The position numbers and the translations under genes were made by a program. Below are positions 56,192 through 64,000 of a stretch of 64,000 nt of DNA, in pieces (positions within the stretch are counted from its first letter, which is position 1; each line of letters begins with the position of its first letter). A model generated the notes under the pieces. It was not told the DNA's origin and did not search any database. It saw nothing but the letters and a program-made list of their open reading frames with translations. Source of the stretch: Polaribacter tangerinus (lineage in GTDB: Bacteria; Bacteroidota; Bacteroidia; Flavobacteriales; Flavobacteriaceae); the NCBI RefSeq assembly GCF_038024095.1, contig NZ_CP150668.1, forward strand, positions 496,001 to 560,000, given 5' to 3'.

Positions 56192-58525
56192 TTACTTTTT
56201 TAGGAGTTTTAAAGATTTTTGAATTCCATTTTTTTTAAAATTAAAAAGATAAAGTCCAGGGCTTAATTTTGAAACATCAACTTTTTGTTGATTATTTTTT
56301 AAATTTATAGTTTTTAGCTTTTGTCCTAAGGTATTTGTTATCTCTAAAATATCAAATAAATATTCATTATTGTTAAAGCTTAAAAACTGATCCATCGGAT
56401 TAGGGTATATATTCATTTCTTTGAGTAAAATATCTTTCTCAGAAAGTGTTTTTTCTACTAATGTTACACTTGCTAACGCATCAACTTTACCTGCTCCCCA
56501 AGAATAATTTGGAGTAGAGGTTAAAGCTTCGGTATACGAATCATTAATTGCTGTACTCTGCAAAATACTCTTTACTTCATTTGTGTAAAGCTTAGGATTT
56601 GCCTCTAGCATTAGTGCAACAATACCTGTTACGATAGGTGCAGCCATAGATGTACCATGACTTGCGGCAAAATACCATTTTCTGTCATTGTTGCCAAAAC
56701 TAGATTCTACATCTCTATAAGAAAGTGAGTTTGAAAAATCTCCATCTTTTGGAAGATAATTAGTGTCAAAACTACTTATTGATGAAACTATTCTATTACC
56801 TGGTGCCGAAATATCTGGTTTTATACGTAAATCTGTAGTAGGGCCTTTACTAGAAAAATTTGCGATATGTAATAGTTCTTCGGTGTCATAATCACAACTA
56901 TTAGTACCTTCCTCAAAAAGCCTAGTTGTACAACTCTTAGAGTTAAAAGCTCCTACACTTATAATTGAATTACTTGTACCTCCAACCTCCGTAACAGTAA
57001 AATTACTATCTCCATCAGTTGCAACTGACTCATGTAAACTTGTAAAATACACATTATCATCTTGTTGCCATAAATGAACCCTACCAGAGGTAGATTTAAC
57101 TTCTATTAAAATGGCATGGTTTACATCATCTTGTAAAGAATTATCAATATCAATTAACGCATAGGGCTTATCACTATCATTACTAATATTAATTTTAACT
57201 ACTACTTCATCTGGATTGATAAAATCACTATCAATTAATTTAAAACCTTCATCTGGTGTACATGGTGCACAACTATTAATTGAAGAGTACGATTTTGTAC
57301 CACCTACAATTTCTTTTGTTTTTACATTATATATATAAAGAGCAACACTAAACTGTTGGCTTTTAGAACCAGTTAAATATATTTTTGATTTAACAGGACC
57401 ATTTTCAACACTGTATTGATAGGGTGACTCTTGTCCTAGTCTAAAATCTAAAAAACTATATAGATAGTTTTCTGTATTTGTAAATTTTTTAGTTAAATGA
57501 ATATTATTATTACCACTATTTCCCGCAGCCCCTACCACAACATAACCAGGCCCTGCAGCTCTAATAATTTTATCTAAAGACTTATCAAAAAAAGATGTTC
57601 CATCATGTGGTCCATAATGATTACCTAAACTAATATTAATAACTGCGGGCTTGTTTACAGATTTTGCATAATTAATAATGTAGTAAATACCTTCTAAAAC
57701 ACTAATGTTCGTTGTTTTTGTTGAAACCAAAACTATTTCACTATCGTACGCGACTCCTCTGTATATACTTCCGGGAGTTATTCCACTTCCAGCTGCAATT
57801 CCAGCAACATGACTACCATGAGAATCATTGACTAAATCATACTTTTTACTTAGTAATGAACTTTCCCCTATAAGTTCAGTTCCAAAATTAAAATTAGCAG
57901 GCGGTATACCTTTAGAATTAGTTTGCTCCCAAACCCGAGATATTCTGTAACTACCATCTACTACACTGTAAAAATTAGGGTGAGTATAATCAAAACCAAT
58001 GTCTATAACACCTACAACAACACCTTTACCTGAATATGCCTGGCTTAAAGTTACACCATTATGCACTTCATTAGTTCGTGTAAGTATAAGAGATTCATCT
58101 AACTGTTTTTCTACTCTGCTTGCTACTTGAATAAAAATAACTCCCTCTAAATCAGATATTTTCTCTAAATTTTTTACAGGTAATCCAACAACTAGCATTT
58201 CCTCTAAGTCTATATAAATATCAACTCCTAAACGTTTTAATTTGCTAATATCGAAATCATTATCTGTTTTAATAAATGCATCTACAAAAGTTTCTTTACC
58301 ATATGTTGATTCAAATTTTTGTTCTTTTTTAATCTGATTGGCTTTTAATGCTTTTTTAAAGTCATTTATTAATAATGCAGTATTTATTGATACATTTTTC
58401 TTTTTATTAAACCTAATTTCATTTTTATTAATGGTTAATCTTTTCGCCTCAATTTTATCTTTTAGATTCTGTCCCAACAAAGAACTCATAGTAAACAGAA
58501 TTGTTAACACTAAATAATTTCTCAT
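56192..58525 (-). CDS. T9SS-sorted subtilisin-like serine protease (S8)
   Basis: A 777-residue secreted protease: signal peptide 1-18, propeptide to about 160, catalytic triad D175 (VIDIGFD), H236 (DSHGSHVAG), S626 (GTSMAAP). A 260-residue insert-rich region lies between the histidine and serine parts, with a carbohydrate- or PA-like beta domain. The last 75 residues, starting MNIYPNPMDQF, are the T9SS type A sorting domain ending SLKLLKK, so it is delivered to the cell surface or medium through the type IX system. It lies beside an EGF-like lipoprotein gene; a 5'-truncated relative lies at the right window edge. Confidence 0.93.
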   Translation of the reverse strand: MRNYLVLTILFTMSSLLGQNLKDKIEAKRLTINKNEIRFNKKKNVSINTALLINDFKKALKANQIKKEQKFESTYGKETFVDAFIKTDNDFDISKLKRLGVDIYIDLEEMLVVGLPVKNLEKISDLEGVIFIQVASRVEKQLDESLILTRTNEVHNGVTLSQAYSGKGVVVGVIDIGFDYTHPNFYSVVDGSYRISRVWEQTNSKGIPPANFNFGTELIGESSLLSKKYDLVNDSHGSHVAGIAAGSGITPGSIYRGVAYDSEIVLVSTKTTNISVLEGIYYIINYAKSVNKPAVINISLGNHYGPHDGTSFFDKSLDKIIRAAGPGYVVVGAAGNSGNNNIHLTKKFTNTENYLYSFLDFRLGQESPYQYSVENGPVKSKIYLTGSKSQQFSVALYIYNVKTKEIVGGTKSYSSINSCAPCTPDEGFKLIDSDFINPDEVVVKINISNDSDKPYALIDIDNSLQDDVNHAILIEVKSTSGRVHLWQQDDNVYFTSLHESVATDGDSNFTVTEVGGTSNSIISVGAFNSKSCTTRLFEEGTNSCDYDTEELLHIANFSSKGPTTDLRIKPDISAPGNRIVSSISSFDTNYLPKDGDFSNSLSYRDVESSFGNNDRKWYFAASHGTSMAAPIVTGIVALMLEANPKLYTNEVKSILQSTAINDSYTEALTSTPNYSWGAGKVDALASVTLVEKTLSEKDILLKEMNIYPNPMDQFLSFNNNEYLFDILEITNTLGQKLKTINLKNNQQKVDVSKLSPGLYLFNFKKNGIQKSLKLLKK

Positions 58526-58567
58526 AACTTTAATTTTACTTTAAAATATCTCAAAAAAAGAACCTAA

Positions 58568-59182
58568 CTACCAGTTATAAGTTAAAAAGACTTCACAATC
58601 AAAATCGTTAAAAAGATTTGTAAACTTTTTGCTTGCTGGAAAACCACTTTGACCAGAAAAGTAGGGTGTAAAACCTGCCAACGAAATAAAATCATCATTA
58701 GTAAAAGTATCCCAATCAAATAGTTTTACTATAAAAAATTTATTAGTTTGTATGATTTTTATTGGGGATGAAGGTATAAATTCATAGGTTACATTTCCTA
58801 AACCACTTGCATTTTCATAATAGCTTGGATGTTCATAAATTATGTTACCAGAGGAATCTTCCATAGTGATATAAATATCTGCATCACTGGTATTTGTAAG
58901 TACAGCATCCCATTTTTCATTATCATTTTCATTTGGAAACTTAGTAACTACAATTTTAGTAATTGTCATAGATTTTGGTGTTTCTTGAATACCACAATCT
59001 AATCCTGCATATCCGTTTGGGCAATCACAAACGCAATCATAAGTAGCAACACCATCGTTTAAACAAGAAATGGGAACACAAGCATCATCTTCATCATCTG
59101 AATTGGAAGAACAAGCGTTTAAAAAAAAAGCAATTGTTACTATTGATAAAAATTTAATACATAAAGTTTTAGTCGTTTTCAT
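58568..59182 (-). CDS. EGF-like-domain lipoprotein
   Basis: A 204-residue lipoprotein (leader ending FFLNAC, cysteine 24), then an acidic linker and an EGF-like domain at about 35-70 with six cysteines (CVPISCLNDG, YDCVCDCPNGYAGLDCG). The remaining 130 residues look like a beta-sandwich C2-like domain with ITMEDSSGNIIYEHP. EGF domains are uncommon in bacterial cytoplasm-encoded proteins but are known in Bacteroidota surface proteins. It is 42 bp upstream of the subtilase gene, same strand. Role unknown. Confidence 0.78.
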   Translation of the reverse strand: MKTTKTLCIKFLSIVTIAFFLNACSSNSDDEDDACVPISCLNDGVATYDCVCDCPNGYAGLDCGIQETPKSMTITKIVVTKFPNENDNEKWDAVLTNTSDADIYITMEDSSGNIIYEHPSYYENASGLGNVTYEFIPSSPIKIIQTNKFFIVKLFDWDTFTNDDFISLAGFTPYFSGQSGFPASKKFTNLFNDFDCEVFLTYNW

Positions 59183-59230
59183 AAGGGTATTTTTAATATT
59201 TATAATTATGGTTTTACTTTTTAGGCATCA

Positions 59231-59851
59231 TTATTTAATCACATACGGCATCTTTTTACTTGCCTTGCGCATTAATTCGTTTACAATTCGTGACGGACTA
59301 CTTCCTAATCCTCCTGAAATTTTGTGTTCATAATTCCAAATTAATTTTTTATTATCACAATCATGCAAACTCAATGTAGTTCGAACTTCATTAGTTGACC
59401 CAATACCACCAATTAATATTAATGTAGCAATAGCAGCACCGTTAGACATGGGTTTAGACATTCCAAAATTTGACGTTAATATGCCGTCTACTCCCAATAT
59501 TTCACAAAGTTCTGCAGTGGTAAATACCTTTTCTGGATATCCTGCATTAGTCAATTTTGCGTTTGTAGTTTGAATATCTTGTAACTCTTTGGTTATTTTA
59601 CCTTGTGATTTTCGCCTGAGCATCCAAGAATATATCTCGTTCTGAAAATTTAATGATTCTGTTTTTTGTTGCTCTTTCATAGATTCTGCATCTATCTTTT
59701 TACTAGCGGCTATTGAAACTTTTGGGGGCACAATGGCTATTAATTTTTGCTTACTTGCTAAATAAGTAGCATCTGGACTATAAAATATCTTTGCACAAGA
59801 AGTGAAAAAAATAAGTACTAGGGCAACAATAGAAAAATTGATAAATTTCAT
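59231..59851 (-). CDS. Uncharacterised lipoprotein
   Basis: A 206-residue lipoprotein: leader ending FFTSC (cysteine about 19), then a mixed alpha/beta sequence with IAIVPPKVSIAASKK, EIYSWMLRRKSQ, GVDGILTSNFGMSKP and a glycine-rich SGGLGSSPSRIV near the C-terminus. It resembles a GNA1162/CsgG-like lipoprotein pattern, but I am not sure. No partner genes give a clue. Confidence 0.62.
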   Translation of the reverse strand: MKFINFSIVALVLIFFTSCAKIFYSPDATYLASKQKLIAIVPPKVSIAASKKIDAESMKEQQKTESLNFQNEIYSWMLRRKSQGKITKELQDIQTTNAKLTNAGYPEKVFTTAELCEILGVDGILTSNFGMSKPMSNGAAIATLILIGGIGSTNEVRTTLSLHDCDNKKLIWNYEHKISGGLGSSPSRIVNELMRKASKKMPYVIK

Positions 59852-59918
59852 AATTTGATTTTTTTTACTTTAAAATAAACTGATTTTTTAATTGGATGAT
59901 ACGAGTAAATAGCTACTA

Positions 59919-60143
59919 CTAAGAAGTATCTCTTTTATATTTAAAACTCCAATTATCGGTATACACATAAGACTCTTTCTGATAATTATAAACAATGCTA
60001 GCTTTTAATTCTTCTCGCATAAATGCAATGTAATTGTAAACAGTTCTTTCGGATAACGAGAGTTTTGAAGCCAAATCTCTGGGGCTTCCTGTCATCTCTC
60101 TTGAGATGAGACTGTCAATTCTTATGATAACTCTTATATCCAA
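59919..60143 (-). CDS. Small winged-helix (HTH_11-like) DNA-binding protein
   Basis: A 74-residue protein. The HTH region SPRDLASKLSLSERTVYNYIAFMREEL (about 20-46; shown only in part) is typical of the N-terminal HTH of DeoR/BirA-like or WYL regulators, without any effector domain. It could be a stand-alone regulator or a reduced copy of the WYL-type regulators such as the one at 60806. A 19-bp palindrome lies 26 bp before its start. Confidence 0.68.
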   Translation of the reverse strand: MDIRVIIRIDSLISREMTGSPRDLASKLSLSERTVYNYIAFMREELKASIVYNYQKESYVYTDNWSFKYKRDTS

Positions 60144-60168
60144 TTTTAATGCAATTTTATAGCCTACT

Positions 60169-60187
60169 ACTGAAACTGAATTTCAGT
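60169..60187. promoter_or_regulatory. Palindrome upstream of the small HTH gene
   Basis: ACTGAAA-CTGAA-TTTCAGT: perfect 7-bp arms, 26 bp upstream of the HTH gene. It could be its own operator; inference. Confidence 0.45.
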
Positions 60188-60250
60188 GAGTTCATTTTTA
60201 TTAACATCTGCTAAATAGTTTTTTAACTAATTACTATGCAAAGATGCAAC

Positions 60251-60284
60251 ACCACTCCGTAAAATTTATACGGAATGGTTTTTT
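60251..60284 (+). terminator. Orphan plus-strand terminator
   Basis: Stem ACCACTCCGTA (60251-60261) with TACGGAATGGT (60269-60279), one mismatch, followed by six T on the plus strand. No plus-strand gene precedes it (the neighbour is on the minus strand), so it may end a small RNA or be left from a lost gene. Confidence 0.55.
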
Positions 60285-60389
60285 ATTAAAAAAAAGTGTC
60301 TAAGAAAATATAATGTGATAAAAAGTTAACCTAAAACTATAAGGAGAGAGAAGAAAAATAAGTAAAAAATGATATACTAAATTTAGTGG

Positions 60390-60806
60390 TTAGATAGTTT
60401 CTATTGCAGAATCTTTATCTAATTGAACGTTGTAGTAATTAAAATCATTTTCAGACCCATTCTCTTTTTCGATGATATGGATATACTTTGCTGACCTTGG
60501 TATTGGTGGAAAATATAACGAAAAATAGCGCCAATCTTGTTTAGATTCGAAATTGTGCTTTTCAGGTGCAATTGTAATTCCTGCTGCTTTAACCAAATAA
60601 AAACGATCTTTTAAACTAGGAATTTCTATATAGGTTTTTGGAGAAATAGTTATCCAACCTCCTTTTATGTATTTATTAGTAGTAACATATCCAAAATCTA
60701 CTTTCGTGTACTTATCTGTAATTAAAACCCTCATTAACAAAGGATTGTTTTCACCATGACCAAATACATTTAAAGTATATAATAGGTTGTTTTTGAGTAT
60801 GTTCAT
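60390..60806 (-). CDS. Unknown beta-rich protein coupled to WYL regulator
   Basis: A 138-residue protein without signal peptide or membrane segment. It is beta-rich: VDFGYVTTNKYIKGGWITIS, SPKTYIEIPS, YFSLYFPPIPRSAKYIHIIE and DFNYYNVQL. The FPP(I/L)P...IHIIE...FN(F/Y)YN(I/V) pattern resembles a small beta-sandwich domain I have seen in Bacteroidota proteins of several contexts, without a known name or role. Its ATG overlaps the WYL stop codon (TAATG), so translation of the two is coupled. Confidence 0.68.
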   Translation of the reverse strand: MNILKNNLLYTLNVFGHGENNPLLMRVLITDKYTKVDFGYVTTNKYIKGGWITISPKTYIEIPSLKDRFYLVKAAGITIAPEKHNFESKQDWRYFSLYFPPIPRSAKYIHIIEKENGSENDFNYYNVQLDKDSAIETI

Positions 60807-61783
60807 TATAATAACGATTCAGTTTTTTTCTTTAGACCTTCGGGATGAATTACAACTAGATTTTTTCCATAAGACCGAAATAACCGAATTAGCTCTCTAC
60901 TTGGCACTACATTTATGGTAAAAAAACTAGACCCAGATTCGTTTTTCTCACTTTGTTGACTTTTATGAATCGGATAAGCCTCAAAATAGTTTGTTAATTG
61001 TATTGATGTAATAAATCTTATAAGCTGTTTGGGTTCATTTTTCATCGGATACACCCCATAAATATCGTTACAATAACTGTCTACAATTTCTTCTGGACAC
61101 TTAATATAAATCCTTTTTAATGTAATTGGCTCATAAATTCTGTCAAATCCATAGGTACTAATTTTACTACTTTTTTCTGAATAAGCAATTAAATACCATT
61201 TATTTTCAAACTCTTTCAATCGAATAGGATGAACTATTTCCGATTTAAACGTTCGTTGGCTATATGAAAAAAGGGCAATAGATAGGGGTGTTAAATTTTT
61301 GCAAGCATTAAAAAGGATTGAAAAATTTTCTGTTCCCTTTGCACCTTCTACATAATCGGTTTGAATAATTTTTCTATTAATATTTCCTTCTGGAAACTCC
61401 TCTTTAAAAGAAACTAATATTTTTTGAATTGCCTCAGAAAATCTTTTATTTACTCTATGTACTCCTAAATTATTAACAAGCTCGAGCGCTTCTTTAATAC
61501 TAGAAATATCGTAACTAGATAAAGGTATAGCGTTTATAGAATAGTTTTCATCTGTATAATAATATCCTAAATTTCGTCTGCAAAACTTAATTGGTGCTTC
61601 AAAAGTATCAGAATGCTTCATGTTTCGAATATCTTTCTCTAACGTATTTAAAGAAGGCTCTACATCTAAAAAACGAAAACATGTTTCTTGTATTTGTAAT
61701 AAAGTAGGGTACTTTTTTGCAGAATTTCTAAGCATCCTATCAATTATTCGATACCTACTAAAAGCTGATTTTGAAACACTCAT
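60806..61783 (-). CDS. WYL-domain transcriptional regulator
   Basis: A 325-residue regulator with an N-terminal HTH (about 10-60), a central helical region and a WYL domain (about 150-235), including PIRLKEFENKWYLIAYS with the W-Y-L residues. The C-terminal extension (about 245-325) is the usual WCX-type part. WYL proteins bind nucleotides or nucleic acids and often control defence or DNA-damage genes. It lies between the DUF2130 gene (21 bp upstream) and the coupled 138-residue gene. Confidence 0.87.
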   Translation of the reverse strand: MSVSKSAFSRYRIIDRMLRNSAKKYPTLLQIQETCFRFLDVEPSLNTLEKDIRNMKHSDTFEAPIKFCRRNLGYYYTDENYSINAIPLSSYDISSIKEALELVNNLGVHRVNKRFSEAIQKILVSFKEEFPEGNINRKIIQTDYVEGAKGTENFSILFNACKNLTPLSIALFSYSQRTFKSEIVHPIRLKEFENKWYLIAYSEKSSKISTYGFDRIYEPITLKRIYIKCPEEIVDSYCNDIYGVYPMKNEPKQLIRFITSIQLTNYFEAYPIHKSQQSEKNESGSSFFTINVVPSRELIRLFRSYGKNLVVIHPEGLKKKTESLL

Positions 61784-61804
61784 AAAAAAAGATTTAATAC
61801 TATT

Positions 61805-63079
61805 TTAAATATCTTTCGAGGAATCTTCAAACTTTTGCTTCATTGTTGGATTGCCATGAGTTAGCTTTTTTATTGTTAAATCTTCGGCTTTGTTGTTTGC
61901 TAGTCTTAAATTATTTACCGAAGCAAGTAAAGCATCTTTGGTTTTCTGCAAATGAGACATTGTCTTGTCAATTTCATCAACTGCTGTTTTAAATTGTCTA
62001 CTTGCCAAATCATAATTTCTAGCAAATCCTTTTTTAAAATCGTTAATTTTTTCTTCAAAATTTGTAATATCTACATTCTGATTTTTAATTATGTTTAATT
62101 CTGCCTTATACTGCATCGAATTCAAAGCAGCATTTCTTAACAAGGTTATTATTTGAATAAAAAATTGAGGCCTCACCACATACATTTTAGGAAACTTGTA
62201 GGAAACATCAACAATACCTGTATTATACAATTCGTTGTCTAACTCTAAATTTGACACTAGCACTGCAAATTCACAGTTTTTTGAAATTCTATCTTTATTT
62301 AATTTATGAAAGAAATCTTCATTTTTTTTCTTGGTAGCTGTTTCATCATTTTCATTTTTCATTTCAAACATTATAGAAATAATCTCATTGCCAAACTCGT
62401 CATTTTCTTTGTAAATATAATCTCCTTTGGTACCTCCAGAGGCATCATTATCTTTTTCGAAATGTGCTCTTTGAAAAGCAGTAGCTCTTAATTTGTTAAA
62501 CTCAATTTCGCAATGCTGCTCTAATGTTTCTCCAACCATTTTGGTAGATAACTTTTGCTTAAAGTCTTTTAATCTTGCAATCTCGTCATCTTTCATTTCT
62601 ATAATTTTGTCTTTAGAAAGCAAATTTTGTACATACTTTTCTTGCAACGATTTTTCTAACAACTGCTTTTCTGTCTCTTTCATTTTCAAATCATTTGCTA
62701 ACGCATCTCTTTCCTTTTCAATGTTTTTAATGGCCTCAGAAACCGCTAACTTATTTTTAATTTCTGCTTGATCTATTAAAGACTGTAAATTTGAAATTTG
62801 AGTTTCTTTGGCTGTTAATTTCTCTATCAAAGCCTTCTCTGCAGAAGCCTGTAGTTTATTTAACTCATTTTCTCTGTTCGATAAGTGTGTGTTAAATTTA
62901 GCTCTTAATTGAGCCTCTGCCAATTGCACTGCATTTTGTTTTTCTTTCTCCGCTATAGCGAGCCTGTCTGATAATTCTTTTTCAAATTGATGATCTTTCA
63001 CTTGCTTTAAAATATCTGCATAACCTGCTTCATCAACTTTAAATGCTTTTTTGCAATTCGGACAAATAATCTCGTTCAT
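61805..63079 (-). CDS. DUF2130 coiled-coil, PD-(D/E)xK nuclease-like protein
   Basis: A 424-residue cytoplasmic protein: CxxC pair at C6/C9 (CPNC), a long coiled coil at about 20-175, and a conserved globular domain from about 180. The domain begins [12 protein letters not shown] (E184, E187), then GGTKGDY (D220) and [10 protein letters not shown] (E239, K241). That E...D...ExK spacing is what a PD-(D/E)xK nuclease core looks like, and coiled coil plus nuclease recalls RmuC. Family function is unknown; the active-site reading is mine from the sequence. First gene of a three-gene operon with WYL and the 138-residue protein. Confidence 0.86.
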   Translation of the reverse strand: MNEIICPNCKKAFKVDEAGYADILKQVKDHQFEKELSDRLAIAEKEKQNAVQLAEAQLRAKFNTHLSNRENELNKLQASAEKALIEKLTAKETQISNLQSLIDQAEIKNKLAVSEAIKNIEKERDALANDLKMKETEKQLLEKSLQEKYVQNLLSKDKIIEMKDDEIARLKDFKQKLSTKMVGETLEQHCEIEFNKLRATAFQRAHFEKDNDASGGTKGDYIYKENDEFGNEIISIMFEMKNENDETATKKKNEDFFHKLNKDRISKNCEFAVLVSNLELDNELYNTGIVDVSYKFPKMYVVRPQFFIQIITLLRNAALNSMQYKAELNIIKNQNVDITNFEEKINDFKKGFARNYDLASRQFKTAVDEIDKTMSHLQKTKDALLASVNNLRLANNKAEDLTIKKLTHGNPTMKQKFEDSSKDI

Positions 63080-63434
63080 ATATTTATTTTTTTTAATTTT
63101 TAATTAAAAAGTAACAACAACTTACAATAACTTTTTTTGATTCTATAGCTAAGATAGTAAATCTATATTTTCTTTTTTTAGGAATAAAAAAGAACACCTA
63201 GAAAATCTCTCTTAAAAAACAATACTTCAGACAATAAAGTATAGCAATATTTTTTCTAAGATTTCATCTTTTACATATTCAGAAATATAATTTACATGGC
63301 TCAAAAAATGAACACAAAATAGGCTAAAATAATAATTACATAATAAGAAAATCTTAGAATAAAGTAGTTATAGGTTACCTAAAAAGGGGAAAATTTCTGT
63401 GTGATGTAAAACAATAGAAATATAAAACAACAAA
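63080..63434. other. Intergenic region upstream of the DUF2130 operon
   Basis: AT-rich, no ORF of note on either strand. It must hold the DUF2130 operon promoter, but no clear TAnnTTTG box is seen on the minus strand close to the start. Nothing else recognised. Confidence 0.5.
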
Positions 63435-63460
63435 AAAGCCTCACATTTCTGTGAAGCTTT
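63435..63460 (-). terminator. Minus-strand terminator with no intact gene upstream
   Basis: Stem AAAGCCTCACA (63435-63445) with TGTGAAGCTTT (63450-63460); on the minus strand the single mismatch becomes a G-U pair and the hairpin is followed by a run of six T. It would terminate a minus-strand transcript coming from the right, where only a possible tRNA end (63464-63474) and gene remnants are found. Confidence 0.7.
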
Positions 63461-63463
63461 AAG

Positions 63464-63474
63464 TGACCTCGACA
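63464..63474 (-). other. Possible tRNA-Arg 3'-end fragment (att-like)
   Basis: On the minus strand TGTCGAGGTCA, directly before the terminator. This equals, from memory, the last bases (T-stem end, acceptor strand, discriminator) of the Bacteroidota tRNA-Arg(ACG) gene, which is usually followed by just such a hairpin. The rest of the tRNA is missing here; bases beyond 63474 do not continue the T-arm. Confidence 0.35.
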
Positions 63475-63616
63475 ATCAAAAGTTCTAACTTTTTTGAGGA
63501 TATTGAAAGTATATTATTAGAAAAATAATAGCTCGTTCAGATCGAATAAAATATGCTGCTAATTTCCATAATGCTAGTTGTATTTAATCTATAATGACTA
63601 ATTTAAATTAAAAATA

Positions 63617-63748
63617 TTATTTTTTTCTTAGCAACTCTATATGTTCTTCAAGCAACTTAAGATATTTGTTTTTCCAGCAACTTCCGTTAGTTTTTTCTTC
63701 AATTAAGTTTCTCTGATATAGAAAAGAATTCCTGTTTATCCGAACTGT
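63617..63748 (-). pseudogene. C-terminal remnant, possibly of an HTH regulator
   Basis: A 43-codon open frame without start, ending NGSCWKNKYLKLLEEHIELLRKK then a stop. The (S)CWKxKYxxLLE pattern is what I recall from the C-terminal tail of Bacteroidota XRE-type helix-turn-helix proteins. Its upstream part overlaps, on the other strand, the start of the truncated subtilase, so at least one is a fragment. Confidence 0.35.
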
Positions 63749-64000
63749 TTAAAATTGCATCATTTTCCAGCAAAGGACCAACTGTTGACTATAGAGTTAA
63801 ACCAGATATAACAGCACCTGGAAATAGAATTGTATCTGCTATTAGTAGTTTTGATGAAAGTTATACTTACGATACTTCAACTCCATTTAACAGTCAGGCT
63901 TTATACTCAGATATTGAAGATGGTCTTACTGATGGAAATCAAAATTGGCATTTTGCAGCAAGCCAAGGCACCTCAATGTCTGCCCCTGTTGTAACAGGAA
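63727..64000 (+). pseudogene. 5'-truncated subtilisin-like protease fragment (runs off window)
   Basis: In-frame from a stop at 63688-63690, with clear S8 homology from about 63742: ELFKIASFSSKGPT, KPDITAPGNRIVSAISSFD, HFAASQGTSMSAP. It parallels residues about 560-635 of the complete T9SS protease encoded at 56192-58525 (ELLHIANFSSKGPT, KPDISAPGNRIVSSISSFD, YFAASHGTSMAAP). The propeptide, Asp and His parts are missing upstream, and no normal start codon is seen, so this looks like a broken paralogue; the 3' part lies outside the window. Confidence 0.75.

Noticed and set aside
56192..63079. A transposon or insertion sequence carrying the accessory block
   Set aside because: No transposase, terminal inverted repeats or target duplication were seen; only the edge at 63.4-63.8 kb looks rearranged.

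Overview
The window reads as chromosomal DNA from a marine-type member of the Flavobacteriaceae (Bacteroidota), something like Polaribacter or Tenacibaculum; the genus is inference. The evidence is the strongly AT-rich sequence, starts with little Shine-Dalgarno signal, several promoters with the Bacteroidota -7 box TAnnTTTG, a subtilase with a type IX secretion (T9SS) tail, and gene neighbourhoods typical of the family (menE-menC-menA, MCE-amidase-lptD, tamB/tsaD divergent, rsfS-ftsH-LUD-cdsA-psd). About 62 genes are packed tightly. No rRNA, intact tRNA, CRISPR array or insertion sequence was seen.

Layout. 1-508: start of an outer-envelope protein cut by the window edge. 0.6-5.2 kb: menaquinone genes menE, menC and menA, with a CPBP protease and an SRPBCC protein between them. 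5.2-11.9 kb: paired bacterial-PH membrane proteins, a SPOR lipoprotein, a two-gene Fe-S oxidoreductase, an MlaD-type MCE protein and a cell-wall amidase. 12-15 kb: lptD and ridA. 15.3-17.3 kb: gapA and pfkA. 17.5-25.8 kb: tamB, tsaD, an LTA-synthase-like sulfatase and an S1/P1 nuclease. 26-29 kb: an SPFH...Arc operon holding several small poorly known genes. 29.2-35.6 kb: a BNR-repeat protein, a DUF2490 protein, a DUF819 transporter, a DUF4369 lipoprotein and a hotdog protein. 35.8-39.1 kb: an envelope-stress-like operon (DUF4870, PadR, PspC, head-GIN). 39.2-43.3 kb: SulP transporter, NUDIX/pyrE divergent pair, birA. 43.4-48.7 kb: rsfS, ftsH, LUD, cdsA, psd, acyl-CoA-binding protein, YceI-like lipoprotein, which is largely phospholipid and membrane quality control. 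48.8-54 kb: epimerase, TetR/SDR regulatory pair, vWA/AAA pair. 54-56 kb: orphan sensor and nhaA.

56-64 kb is the accessory part: a T9SS subtilase, an EGF-like lipoprotein, another lipoprotein, a tiny HTH protein, and a translationally coupled operon of a DUF2130 nuclease-like protein, a WYL regulator and an unknown beta-rich protein. The last 600 bases look scrambled. They hold a terminator preceded by what may be the last 11 nt of a tRNA, a remnant of a regulator-like C-terminus, and a 5'-truncated second subtilase running off the edge. This may be the border of an integrated island.

The items most worth following are: the coupled DUF2130/WYL operon; the possible tRNA-end/island border on the right; the Fe-S protein whose N-terminal CCG module has lost its cysteines; the interlocked pyrE/NUDIX promoters; and the TetR operator set around the SDR gene.
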